Positions 14,606 to 20,338 of a stretch of DNA of 39,371 bases are shown here, in pieces. Numbering within the stretch: the first letter of the stretch is position 1; each line of letters begins with the position of its first letter. Origin of the DNA: a virus; the IMG/VR virus record IMGVR_UViG_3300025769_000296, positions 1 through 39,371 of that record. One strand, written 5' to 3'. The notes under the pieces are model-generated. The model searched no databases. It saw only the letters and a program-made list of their open reading frames with translations, and was not told the origin of the DNA. The translations under genes and the position numbers were made by a program.

Positions 14606-14775
14606 ACGCTTTCCTCTTCTTCTATTTCAATGCAATAGTCATGCACGCCAGCGTCATAACCTTGTTTATAATGGACTCTGTTTATGTCGTCATGTTCGTA
14701 AGGATTTTCGTCCACCCCATGTTCGTATCCACATAAATAGCCAAGTTGGTAAGATTCTGTTTCTGTATTTGTCAT
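14602..14775 (-). CDS. RMF/CrpP-like 57-residue protein
   Basis: The product contains GYLCGYEHGVDENPYEHDDI then KQGYDAGVHDYCIEIEEE. This matches the core pattern of ribosome modulation factor and CrpP-type phage/plasmid proteins: Gly-Tyr-x2-Gly-x3-Gly, then (Cys/Asn)-Pro-Tyr, then x-x-Gly-(Trp/Tyr)-x2-Gly. RMF dimerises ribosomes in stationary phase. The role of phage homologues is unsettled, and an effect on host translation is an inference. The gene follows an AAATAGAAAGAAAA leader and is coupled by ATGA to 14411-14605. Unlike RMF it is acidic, which argues against simple RMF-like rRNA binding. Confidence 0.6.
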   Translation of the reverse strand: MTNTETESYQLGYLCGYEHGVDENPYEHDDINRVHYKQGYDAGVHDYCIEIEEEESV

Positions 14776-14791
14776 ATGATATGTTTTCTTT

Positions 14792-15019
14792 CTATTTGTG
14801 GTAGTTATTAAGCCATTTAAGTAATTGTTTTTTATTGGTAGGAATATCGACAGGTGTTACCTCATGTAATAATTCCTCAGTCCAGTTAGGTGTGCCCTTT
14901 TCTTTCAAGACATCTCGGTTGAGTTCGTTACAATATTTTTTAGCCTTAGCCTTGCAAGTAAACCAAGTTGTCATTAACTCGCTAACGTCACTCCACTCTT
15001 CTACTATATAAAATCTCAT
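14792..15019 (-). CDS. Small early protein, 75 residues
   Basis: The start is placed at ATG 15019, which overlaps the TGA of the membrane-peptide gene (ATGA). The in-frame extension to 15139 is covered by that gene and looks like shadow sequence. The product begins MRFYIVEEWSDVSELMTTWF and continues TCKAKAKKYCNELNRDVLKE; it ends LLKWLNNYHK. It looks like a small alpha/beta domain of a strand followed by helices. Family not recognised. Confidence 0.55.
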   Translation of the reverse strand: MRFYIVEEWSDVSELMTTWFTCKAKAKKYCNELNRDVLKEKGTPNWTEELLHEVTPVDIPTNKKQLLKWLNNYHK

Positions 15020-15165
15020 TGCGAGCAAATCCAAATTAAGACAGCCCAACTGGTCAACACTATTACTGGCGATATAAGCCATATAGCTATCTGTTCTTTG
15101 CGTGAAGGTTTTAATGTATCCCATGTTTGTTTGGGACATGCATGATTTATATTTTGTTTTTTCAT
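15016..15165 (-). CDS. 49-residue single-pass membrane protein
   Basis: ATG 15165 is directly preceded by AACCAAC, with a second AACCAA copy upstream. The first 26 residues are polar and basic (MKKQNINHACPKQTWDTLKP), followed by a transmembrane segment (IAIWLISPVIVLTSWAVLIW) and a short end ICSQ. By the positive-inside rule the N-terminus would be cytoplasmic. The TGA overlaps the next ATG. An early inner-membrane peptide could act in superinfection exclusion or host takeover; a holin is less likely because of early expression. Confidence 0.6.
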   Translation of the reverse strand: MKKQNINHACPKQTWDTLKPSRKEQIAIWLISPVIVLTSWAVLIWICSQ

Positions 15166-15184
15166 GTTGGTTAAATTTATTGGT

Positions 15185-15412
15185 TCATCTTACATACACT
15201 TTACCACCATGTGACCAAGTGCCTAAATCTCTAGACTTGTGAATTTTATACCAGTTGACATCTTGTAATTCCTTATGCCCTCCTTTGATGCTACAAGCTA
15301 CATTAAATAAGGTGTGAGGTATCCTACACCAGTTTATTGCAAACCTCATTTTATTGTCATCATCTAGGCTTTTCATCCAGTTATGTATTTCTGTAGTTTT
15401 ATCTTTTTCCAT
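15185..15412 (-). CDS. Small early protein, 75 residues
   Basis: The gene has one of the clearest Shine-Dalgarno sites in the early region (AAGGAGG upstream of ATG 15412), located in the last codons of the previous gene. The product begins MEKDKTTEIHNWMKSLDDDN and ends DLGTWSHGGKVYVR. It starts one base after the upstream TAA. Not recognised; no membrane segment. Confidence 0.6.
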   Translation of the reverse strand: MEKDKTTEIHNWMKSLDDDNKMRFAINWCRIPHTLFNVACSIKGGHKELQDVNWYKIHKSRDLGTWSHGGKVYVR

Positions 15413-15413
15413 A

Positions 15414-15758
15414 TTATGCTACCTCCTTTACTTGTGATTCATACTTTTTAAGAGTTGCTACCTTTAGAATATTGAAAGCATACGTCATCATATAATCATT
15501 CAAGGTAATATCATCAGTATTATGATCATTGTCTTGAACTTCTCTTTCTACTTCGTCAAAAAGGGTATCATCATAGGAGCCGTGATCAAACTTAACAAAG
15601 TTAACTAATTGCCACGCTTTGTAATAAACAAATGAATGATCGCAATTTGAACATATCTCTACAATGGCATCGTAATGGTCGAATGAATCATCGAGGTTAT
15701 AGTCTTTAACAGACTCTACAAGTGAGTCTATTAGCGAATCGTATTGGTTTTGGTTCAT
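15414..15758 (-). CDS. Acidic early protein, 114 residues
   Basis: The product is strongly acidic (VKDYNLDDSFDHYDAIVEIC, then DDTLFDEVEREVQDNDHNTD), with Cys and aromatic residues in the middle (SNCDHSFVYYKAWQLVNFV). The leader holds AAATAGAAAGAAAA rather than a good Shine-Dalgarno. Its size and acidic charge resemble Ocr-type DNA mimics, but no homology is claimed. Followed directly by 15185-15412. Confidence 0.6.
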   Translation of the reverse strand: MNQNQYDSLIDSLVESVKDYNLDDSFDHYDAIVEICSNCDHSFVYYKAWQLVNFVKFDHGSYDDTLFDEVEREVQDNDHNTDDITLNDYMMTYAFNILKVATLKKYESQVKEVA

Positions 15759-15791
15759 TATATATTTTTTCTTTCTATTTTGATTTGATGG

Positions 15792-15980
15792 TTATATTAA
15801 GTTGGTTTTATTGAATCGTTGCATAGTTGCAAGAATAAATTTCTTAGGCTGTCTTTGCCATTTTGTCACAGCATTACCATCTATTATTTGGCGTTGGTAA
15901 AAGTGATAACAAGTTGATTGTTTGAATTGCACCATTTTTAATTGATTGAATGGACATTGAATTGAAATTATGTTTTTCAT
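15792..15980 (-). CDS. Basic early protein, 62 residues
   Basis: ATG 15980 is chosen over the longer in-frame start at 16052, which lies inside the preceding gene. The leader contains AAATAGAAAAAC, similar to two other early leaders. The product begins MKNIISIQCPFNQLKMVQFK and ends in a basic region (AVTKWQRQPKKFILATMQRF). Lys, Arg and Gln content suggests nucleic-acid or protein contact; not recognised. Confidence 0.55.
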   Translation of the reverse strand: MKNIISIQCPFNQLKMVQFKQSTCYHFYQRQIIDGNAVTKWQRQPKKFILATMQRFNKTNLI

Positions 15981-15988
15981 ATGTTTTT

Positions 15989-16306
15989 CTATTTTATTGC
16001 TTTGATGATATCTGCGAATGAATTGGATGATATGAGCAAATCTGCACCCCATCCCGTTTGATCATAATTTTTGCTTTCAATATCGTAATCATATCGGAGT
16101 AGGTGATACCTCATGAACGGATCACTTGGTGCATCACTTAATTCTTCTTGATAATCGACATGTAGATTCAATCCCTGTTTTTCATTCTCAAAGAACGGAC
16201 ATCCATCATTGTGCCATGATATATCCTCAAATCCTAGTTTTTCTAATTCATTCAAGTTAAAGTCACTTGGTGCGATCCAATCGGGATGTTCTTTTTTGTA
16301 ACTCAT
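15989..16306 (-). CDS. Early hypothetical protein, 105 residues
   Basis: The product starts MSYKKEHPDWIAPSDFNLNE and is acidic and aromatic (EKLGFEDISWHNDGCPFFEN, HLLRYDYDIESKNYDQTGWG). Its start is just after the stop of 16308-16511. It looks like a compact alpha/beta domain, with no enzyme motif visible. Expressed early by position. Confidence 0.6.
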   Translation of the reverse strand: MSYKKEHPDWIAPSDFNLNELEKLGFEDISWHNDGCPFFENEKQGLNLHVDYQEELSDAPSDPFMRYHLLRYDYDIESKNYDQTGWGADLLISSNSFADIIKAIK

Positions 16307-16307
16307 A

Positions 16308-16511
16308 TTAAAGGTAGGCTTTCTCCCAACGTGTAATGAATTTTCTAAGCCATGTCTTTTGTTCTTTATTAAGTTTTAATGCTACGCTATCCCACAAGAT
16401 GGAATCAGCACTACAACATTGAGTCTCAATGTATTGTTTATCTATGTTTTCAACGAGCCAATCGGTATACTCGTTTGCTAATAATTCAACTTTGGATTTT
16501 TCTTGGTTCAT
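16308..16511 (-). CDS. First gene after the long non-coding region, 67 residues
   Basis: ATG 16511 (MNQEKSKVELLANEYTDWLV) is preferred to the longer frame from 16556, whose extra residues fall in AT-rich leader sequence containing ACCAAATTATTAATTAC. The product is helical, with CCSADSILWDSVALKLNKEQ in the middle and a basic Trp-rich end (WLRKFITRWEKAYL). It is the first gene below the control region and so probably heads an early transcript. Function unknown. Confidence 0.55.
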   Translation of the reverse strand: MNQEKSKVELLANEYTDWLVENIDKQYIETQCCSADSILWDSVALKLNKEQKTWLRKFITRWEKAYL

Positions 16512-16594
16512 AATATTTGTAATTAATAATTTGGTTCGATTTCTACTATATACCACCTGTCAATACCCTAAACTATAAAATAAGTACTTAAAGT

Positions 16595-16607
16595 ATTGAT
16601 AATCAAT
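16595..16607. repeat. Perfect 13-base palindrome ATTGATAATCAAT
   Basis: The arms ATTGAT and ATCAAT flank a central A. The core TTGATAATCA reappears, inverted, at 16993-17002, and a TGATAA/TTATCA pair lies at 16820-16835. Three related dyads in one non-coding block suggest an operator or origin-type binding site. The protein is unknown. Confidence 0.4.
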
Positions 16608-16819
16608 AGAGATAAAAATATTAAAAAAAGTTTTAACAAGATAGTTTTTATAGAGTTAAAGCGAAAAGATTTCTTGTAAAGCTATACCTGGCAATGTGTT
16701 ATGAAAAGATTAAAGGATAATTTGTAGTGTTTAAGCGGTGTGGAGTAAAGATAAATAGATTTCAATGATTTCAAAAAAGATTGAAAAGTTAAACAAATAA
16801 AGAAATAGAAATTCATAAA

Positions 16820-16835
16820 TGATAACGCATTATCA
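16820..16835. repeat. Inverted repeat TGATAA-N4-TTATCA
   Basis: The two six-base arms match perfectly around CGCA. The arms equal the half-sites of the palindrome at 16595-16607 but with wider spacing. It may bind the same regulator or form a small cruciform; chance is possible in such AT-rich DNA. Confidence 0.35.
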
Positions 16836-16903
16836 ATAGCGAAAAACATTACATTGACGCAAATAACCCTGTTGATCTGTTGATTTGCGAAAGATAACAA
16901 TAA

Positions 16904-16932
16904 ATTAAACTATCCTATCAAAACATTGACAA
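16904..16932 (-). promoter_or_regulatory. Candidate early sigma70-type promoter (P2)
   Basis: On the minus strand TTGTCA is followed after exactly 17 bases by TTTAAT, in AT-rich DNA upstream of the first block of early genes. Transcription would start near 16897, giving a leader of almost 390 bases before ATG 16511. The -35 hexamer is identical to that of the second candidate at 17445-17473. Similar to T7 early promoters A1-A3 in role; the match is by eye only. Confidence 0.35.
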
Positions 16933-17059
16933 CAATCTATTTATTTTGCGTACAATATGCGTTATGTCTAATTGTGTTTTGTCGTATCTCTACTGATTAT
17001 CAACACTTTACGCAAACCAGTAGCTGTGTTAATAATTTATATTAGCAACACTATCCAAT

Positions 17060-17104
17060 AATACCCCACCCCCAGTAGAAAAACGCAGGCACGCACGGGG
17101 TATT
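17060..17104. repeat. Inverted repeat AATACCCC / GGGGTATT around GC-rich ACGC block
   Basis: Eight-base perfect arms at 17060-17067 and 17097-17104 enclose 29 bases rich in ACGC/GCAC. Further copies of ACGC follow to about 17126. This is the most GC-rich stretch in the non-coding region. It could fold as a hairpin in RNA from either strand, or mark a replication or packaging site near the genome end. No known signal is matched. Confidence 0.4.
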
Positions 17105-17167
17105 TTAACGCACGCGTATATAGCGTAACCCCTTCAGATTTTTTCACCAAAAATTAAAAAGCATTAC

Positions 17168-17368
17168 TTACTTATCATCACTGTCATCTTCTAGGTCTAT
17201 ATCCCCTTCAAAGTCGATAGTGAAAGAATCTATAATAGCTAACTTGGAAGCTTCGATGCAGCCTATAAGTGTTTCATCGTGTAAGTCGTACTCACTTTTA
17301 TAACGATAAATTAAGTTCTGTAAGTCGTTGTTAAACAAGTCGATCTGATCTTCATACGGAGTTGTCAT
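17168..17368 (-). CDS. Small acidic early protein, 66 residues
   Basis: The product begins MTTPYEDQIDLFNNDLQNLI, then HDETLIGCIEASKLAIIDSF, and ends in an acidic tail (EGDIDLEDDSDDK). The layout of helix, ETLIGCIE-type helix, then acidic tail is reminiscent of small early proteins of marine podophages, but I cannot name a family. It stands alone between candidate promoter P1 and the long non-coding region, so it is probably the first or second protein made. No Shine-Dalgarno is obvious upstream of ATG 17368. Confidence 0.6.
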   Translation of the reverse strand: MTTPYEDQIDLFNNDLQNLIYRYKSEYDLHDETLIGCIEASKLAIIDSFTIDFEGDIDLEDDSDDK

Positions 17369-17444
17369 AAATTTAAAGCTTTACATTTTTGAAATTGTGA
17401 TATAATCCTATTTGTAGGTAGTAAGAGAAACATAGCTTGTTATA

Positions 17445-17473
17445 ATACTACTCTATTACCTGGACCTTGACAA
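17445..17473 (-). promoter_or_regulatory. Candidate early sigma70-type promoter (P1)
   Basis: On the minus strand TTGTCA is followed after 17 bases by TAGTAT. It would start transcription near 17438, about 70 bases before ATG 17368, at the expected left end of a T7-like genome. It overlaps the last codons of the 53-residue frame at 17448-17609. Both -35 hexamers in this region are TTGTCA, which supports the pair. Confidence 0.4.
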
Positions 17474-17609
17474 TTAACTTCTGTTTAATAAAGTCGATAC
17501 TTCGTTCTTCTCCTTTATAGATCAAATACGACAAGAATAGACCCTCAACTATAACCTCTATGTTTTTAAATATGAAAAGATTTTTAAGGACAGGTGTGTC
17601 TATTGACAT
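17448..17609 (-). CDS. Possible 53-residue protein downstream of TerL
   Basis: The frame runs from ATG 17609 to TAG 17448, beginning MSIDTPVLKNLFIFKNIEVI and continuing VEGLFLSYLIYKGEERSIDF. It reads like a small beta-rich domain rather than random AT-rich sequence. An ACCAAC element lies about eight bases before the ATG. Against it: no Shine-Dalgarno, and it covers a candidate promoter. If real it is the last late gene or a first early one; function unknown. Confidence 0.4.
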   Translation of the reverse strand: MSIDTPVLKNLFIFKNIEVIVEGLFLSYLIYKGEERSIDFIKQKLIVKVQVIE

Positions 17610-17732
17610 AGAGTTGTTGGTCACGGTCTATATATTGTATAAACTATTTATGTATCTGTACTAACTATCGCAGCACTTATATTAACACTTATATTATCTA
17701 CGATAAAGATTTGTTAATAAGGAGTAGCGAAG

Positions 17733-19415
17733 CTACGACCAAAGCATTGCTCTAGGACCTTTAACACTTCTTTTATAAAAGCTATCAGTAAAGGATGTTA
17801 ATTCTTTATCAAGTAGTTCCTGTTTCCTATCAGATATGTTATTGTCTACTACCTGATTCATTTGTTCTACCCAATAAGCTACAGCTATACTTAAAGCATC
17901 TAATCTATCATCGTGTATAAGACTGCCTTTATCTTTTGTTATTCTACTGAGTTGATACATTAACATATACTTAGCTTGATGTTCTATAGGATAGCTTTGA
18001 GCACTTTTATAGTCGTGTTGAACTACAGAAGGATCAACGATAAGTTTATGTTGATTAAGAACAGGTTCTAGTACATCAATGATCCTGAGTTCTTTTTGTT
18101 TACTGTGTCTTACTTCTTCAACAGAACAAGGGTATAAAGTAAACAGTAGTGGTTTAAGTAGTTCCTGGAACATACCATCACCAAAGTTAGACTCTACAAT
18201 GATCTTATTTACTTTGTTATCCTTTGCTATGTTAACTAGTAGTTTAAGAGTTTGTTCATCGTACCCACCTTTTAGACCACCAGCTTGAGGAACAAAGAGT
18301 TGACCGTTAAGCATCTTAACAACAGCGTACCCTGTTTCATCCTTTCCTCTACCGCTAGGGTCAATGGACATAACAGAACCTGTATATGGAATCATATCAC
18401 CTATAGTCTTAGATGGTTTATGATACCTGTCCCCACCTAGTCCTACATTAGGAAGGTCTTTATTTTCGTTATCTCTATCTGAGGACCAAATGATTTTTTC
18501 AGGAGCTAGGTCTGTATCAATATCTGTTATAACAAGGTCATTTATCTTTAGTGGGTATCTATCAGCATCAGACAGCCTAGGATTGAGCATGAACTGTAAA
18601 GCATACCCTGTTCTACCGTATGACATCTTACGCTCTTCTAGGTCAAGGTCAGAGAATCTAGTAGGTTCTGTAGTAGTACCAACTGACTCATTTGTTATCC
18701 TATTTGTTATAAAGGGTGCTATGTCGTTGTCATAGTTCTTTACCACTAAATCCTTACCTGGGTATTCAGAGGTCCATATACGAGCGTTGTAGCCCCTTTC
18801 TCGGAGCTTATTATAGATACTGTCTTCACACTGTGGAGTACCTAGGAATAATATTCTGGATGTATCGAGTGGTTTAATGATAGCTTCAAACTCTTTTACT
18901 TGTTCATCTAGCTTATCTCTCATACCTTGAGTGGCAGAGTTGTTAGGTACTTCTATGTCGTCAGCAATGATTATATCTGCACGAGAACCTGTTAGCTGAG
19001 AGGATATACCTAGTGACTTAACAGAGGGAGCGTGAGCAGCAGGAGCAGGTCCTACATCAAAAGCTATCTTAGAGAACCGTTGATCGTTCTTAGGTATTAA
19101 GTCTTGAAGAACAGGAATGTCGTGGATGATCTTTAATGTGAAGGTGGAGAAGTCATCAGCACGGTTTTTAGAAGCAGAGACAACAAGTATGTTCTTTGTT
19201 GGGTCTAGGAGTAGTTGATGTACAGCATAGGCAGAACATATCCAAGACTTACCTACTCCACGGAACGCCATGATAACAGATCGTTTAGGACCGTCTTGCA
19301 TGAAGTCTGCAATGTCGTACTGTAACGGTGTAGGATCAGGTAGATTCAAGTGCTTCCAAACTAGATATAAGAAGTTACGGAAGTCCTTGAGTTGATGAAT
19401 CTTTGATTTACTCAC
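17733..19415 (-). CDS. terL: Terminase large subunit (T7 gp19-like)
   Basis: This encodes 560 residues (T7: 586), read from GTG 19415 because the family's N-terminus (DFRNFLYLVWKHLNLPDPTP) begins right after it. The ATPase has Walker A FRGVGKS (51-57), Walker B IIIADDIE (D152/D153, E155) and the C-motif FLGTPQ. The RNase H-like nuclease has SIDPSGRGKDE (D352) and LIHDDRLDALS (D502/D503, D506). The holoenzyme docks on the portal, pumps DNA into the prohead and cuts concatemers. It follows the small subunit gene by 39 bases; a small hairpin (GTAGC-TTC-GCTAC) overlaps its stop. Confidence 0.95.
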   Translation of the reverse strand: MSKSKIHQLKDFRNFLYLVWKHLNLPDPTPLQYDIADFMQDGPKRSVIMAFRGVGKSWICSAYAVHQLLLDPTKNILVVSASKNRADDFSTFTLKIIHDIPVLQDLIPKNDQRFSKIAFDVGPAPAAHAPSVKSLGISSQLTGSRADIIIADDIEVPNNSATQGMRDKLDEQVKEFEAIIKPLDTSRILFLGTPQCEDSIYNKLRERGYNARIWTSEYPGKDLVVKNYDNDIAPFITNRITNESVGTTTEPTRFSDLDLEERKMSYGRTGYALQFMLNPRLSDADRYPLKINDLVITDIDTDLAPEKIIWSSDRDNENKDLPNVGLGGDRYHKPSKTIGDMIPYTGSVMSIDPSGRGKDETGYAVVKMLNGQLFVPQAGGLKGGYDEQTLKLLVNIAKDNKVNKIIVESNFGDGMFQELLKPLLFTLYPCSVEEVRHSKQKELRIIDVLEPVLNQHKLIVDPSVVQHDYKSAQSYPIEHQAKYMLMYQLSRITKDKGSLIHDDRLDALSIAVAYWVEQMNQVVDNNISDRKQELLDKELTSFTDSFYKRSVKGPRAMLWS

Positions 19416-19454
19416 AACTCTATGTGTCTCTCTTAGGTGTTGTTATTACAGTAA

Positions 19455-19697
19455 TTACTTAACTTTAGCTTTTAGCTCTTGGTCTTCTTCAAAAGGTAGT
19501 ACAACATTTAACAAGTCATTAATAGGAGTGTCTTTACCTGCTGTAAGAACTATCTCGTTATCCTTTAGAAGTTGTCTAGCACCGTTCAGGAGGGATGGAT
19601 TGTATTCACCAGTCTCGTGCATTTGATCGATTGCAGCACGGTATGTATCTGCTATGTATCCTTGTAAGTTACCTAGTTCTTCAAATGTCTTCATCAT
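19455..19697 (-). CDS. terS: Terminase small subunit (T7 gp18-like)
   Basis: This encodes 80 residues: MMKTFEELGNLQGYIADTYR, then the helix-turn-helix-like NPSLLNGARQLLKDNEIVLT, and a C-terminal acidic part (LLNVVLPFEEDQELKAK). The pattern of N-P-x-x-L-N-x-A-R-x-x-L-K-D-N is characteristic of T7-type small terminases. Position directly before the large subunit confirms the call. Met1 and Met2 are both possible starts. It recognises concatemer DNA and regulates the large subunit. Confidence 0.85.
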   Translation of the reverse strand: MMKTFEELGNLQGYIADTYRAAIDQMHETGEYNPSLLNGARQLLKDNEIVLTAGKDTPINDLLNVVLPFEEDQELKAKVK

Positions 19698-19710
19698 ATT
19701 AATAATATTG

Positions 19711-19953
19711 TTAACACTTCCACCTTCTAAGAGCTAAAGCTTTTCTAGTGGGTCTACCTTTACTATCTTTCATTGGTCCTTTGTTACCACTCATACGAGC
19801 ACAGAAGCTACGCTTTCTAGGACCACCACCAGGTTGAGGGGCTTTTAAGTTAGAACCTGTAGCTCTGTTATACTTAGCTCTTCCCTTTGCAGTGAGACCA
19901 CCTTTACGACTCTTCTCACCTCTACCTAGAGATAGTGATACACTCCTAGCCAT
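19711..19953 (-). CDS. Basic DUF6321-like protein of unknown function
   Basis: This encodes 80 residues from ATG 19953 (MARSVSLSLGRGEKSRKGGL), one base after the preceding stop; an in-frame start at 19974 would overlap the upstream gene. Motifs LTAKGRAKYNRATGSNLKAP, RKRSFCARMSGNKGPMKD and RPTRKALALRRW form a conserved, very basic, Gly-rich small protein found in many phages, which I associate with DUF6321. A nucleic-acid-binding role near packaging genes is inferred from charge. It lies between the lysis-like gene cluster and the small terminase. Confidence 0.7.
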   Translation of the reverse strand: MARSVSLSLGRGEKSRKGGLTAKGRAKYNRATGSNLKAPQPGGGPRKRSFCARMSGNKGPMKDSKGRPTRKALALRRWKC

Positions 19954-19954
19954 C

Positions 19955-20080
19955 TTACTTCTTTTTAAACCCACGCTTCATATTAGCGTATGACTGAGGT
20001 GATATAGTAGACTTCTTCTTGCTACGACTAATGCCTAGCTTTCTTCTTCTGTTTATGTTTGCGTATAATCCTTTTTTCAT
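19955..20080 (-). CDS. 41-residue highly basic peptide
   Basis: ATG 20080 overlaps the TGA of the membrane coiled-coil gene (ATGA). The product begins MKKGLYANINRRRKLGISRS and ends KKKSTISPQSYANMKRGFKK. It closely resembles small KKGLYANI-type peptides I recall from marine podophages. Over a third of residues are Lys or Arg, suggesting nucleic-acid binding. It pairs with the basic DUF6321-like gene that starts one base later. Confidence 0.65.
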   Translation of the reverse strand: MKKGLYANINRRRKLGISRSKKKSTISPQSYANMKRGFKKK

Positions 20081-20328
20081 TTTCTCATTAACATCTCCAT
20101 CATTCTATCTAGTTTACCGTTAATCTCTTTAACCGTAGTTTCAAGACCACTCATTCTATTCTCCACAGCAGTGTCTCGTTCTCTTTGGGTAGCAAGTTCT
20201 ACTTCAATCTTTGTTAATCGTTCTTCATCTTTATCCAATCGATCAGCAAACTTTTTTACTATCCAACCAAAGACACCAATTATAATCGCTAGTGCAGTGT
20301 CAAGAAAGTGTGATATTGTTTCAGTCAT
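20077..20328 (-). CDS. Membrane-anchored coiled-coil protein (holin or i-spanin candidate)
   Basis: This encodes 83 residues with one N-terminal transmembrane segment (FLDTALAIIIGVFGWIVKKF, about 8-27) and then a long charged heptad helix (ADRLDKDEERLTKIEVELAT onward) to the end. This topology fits an i-spanin (Rz-like) or a small holin-type protein; T7 has its holin (17.5) and Rz (18.5) in this same fibre-terminase interval. No Rz1-type partner is nested inside. The first codons lie in a 19-base repeat that is duplicated upstream at 21041-21059. Confidence 0.65.
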   Translation of the reverse strand: MTETISHFLDTALAIIIGVFGWIVKKFADRLDKDEERLTKIEVELATQRERDTAVENRMSGLETTVKEINGKLDRMMEMLMRK

Positions 20329-20338
20329 TGTGTGTTAA
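20320..20338. repeat. 19-base direct repeat, copy 1
   Basis: The sequence TTCAGTCATTGTGTGTTAA is identical to 21041-21059. On the minus strand it carries the stop of the fibre-like gene and the first codons (ATG ACT GAA) of the membrane coiled-coil gene. The two copies bracket the 230-residue fibre-like gene exactly, as if it had been inserted or duplicated by recombination. Confidence 0.85.

Larger units (their letters stand above)
16512..17167. other. 656-base AT-rich non-coding control region
   Basis: I see no credible gene here. The only long frame (16682-16900, minus) needs a TTG start and has low-complexity content. Visible structure: palindromes TAAGTACTTA (16581-16590), ATTGATAATCAAT (16595-16607), TGATAA-CGCA-TTATCA (16820-16835) and TGATTATCA (16994-17002); a GC-rich ACGC-repeat block (about 17080-17126) in otherwise very AT-rich DNA; an inverted repeat at 17060-17104; and one minus-strand sigma70-like promoter. 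With the area behind the terminase, this is where the T7 layout places the genome ends, early promoters and possibly an origin. Confidence 0.6.

Noticed and set aside
15020-15139. Longer start for the 75-residue gene at 14792-15019
   Set aside because: The extension is out of frame with, and covered by, the AACCAAC-led membrane-peptide gene, whose TGA overlaps ATG 15019; the ATGA coupling favours the shorter form.
16682-16900. 72-codon minus-strand frame in the non-coding region
   Set aside because: It needs a TTG start, has low-complexity Phe/Leu/Ser content typical of AT-rich DNA, lacks a ribosome site and sits among palindromes and a promoter candidate.
16926-16956. Plus-strand TTGACA...TACAAT promoter
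   Set aside because: The spacer is 19 bases, no plus-strand gene follows, and TTGACAA is partly the complement of the minus-strand TTGTCA already assigned.
16994-17003. DnaA-box-like TTATCAACA
   Set aside because: It has one mismatch to the consensus and stands alone; T7-like phages do not use DnaA, and the region is AT-rich enough for chance matches.
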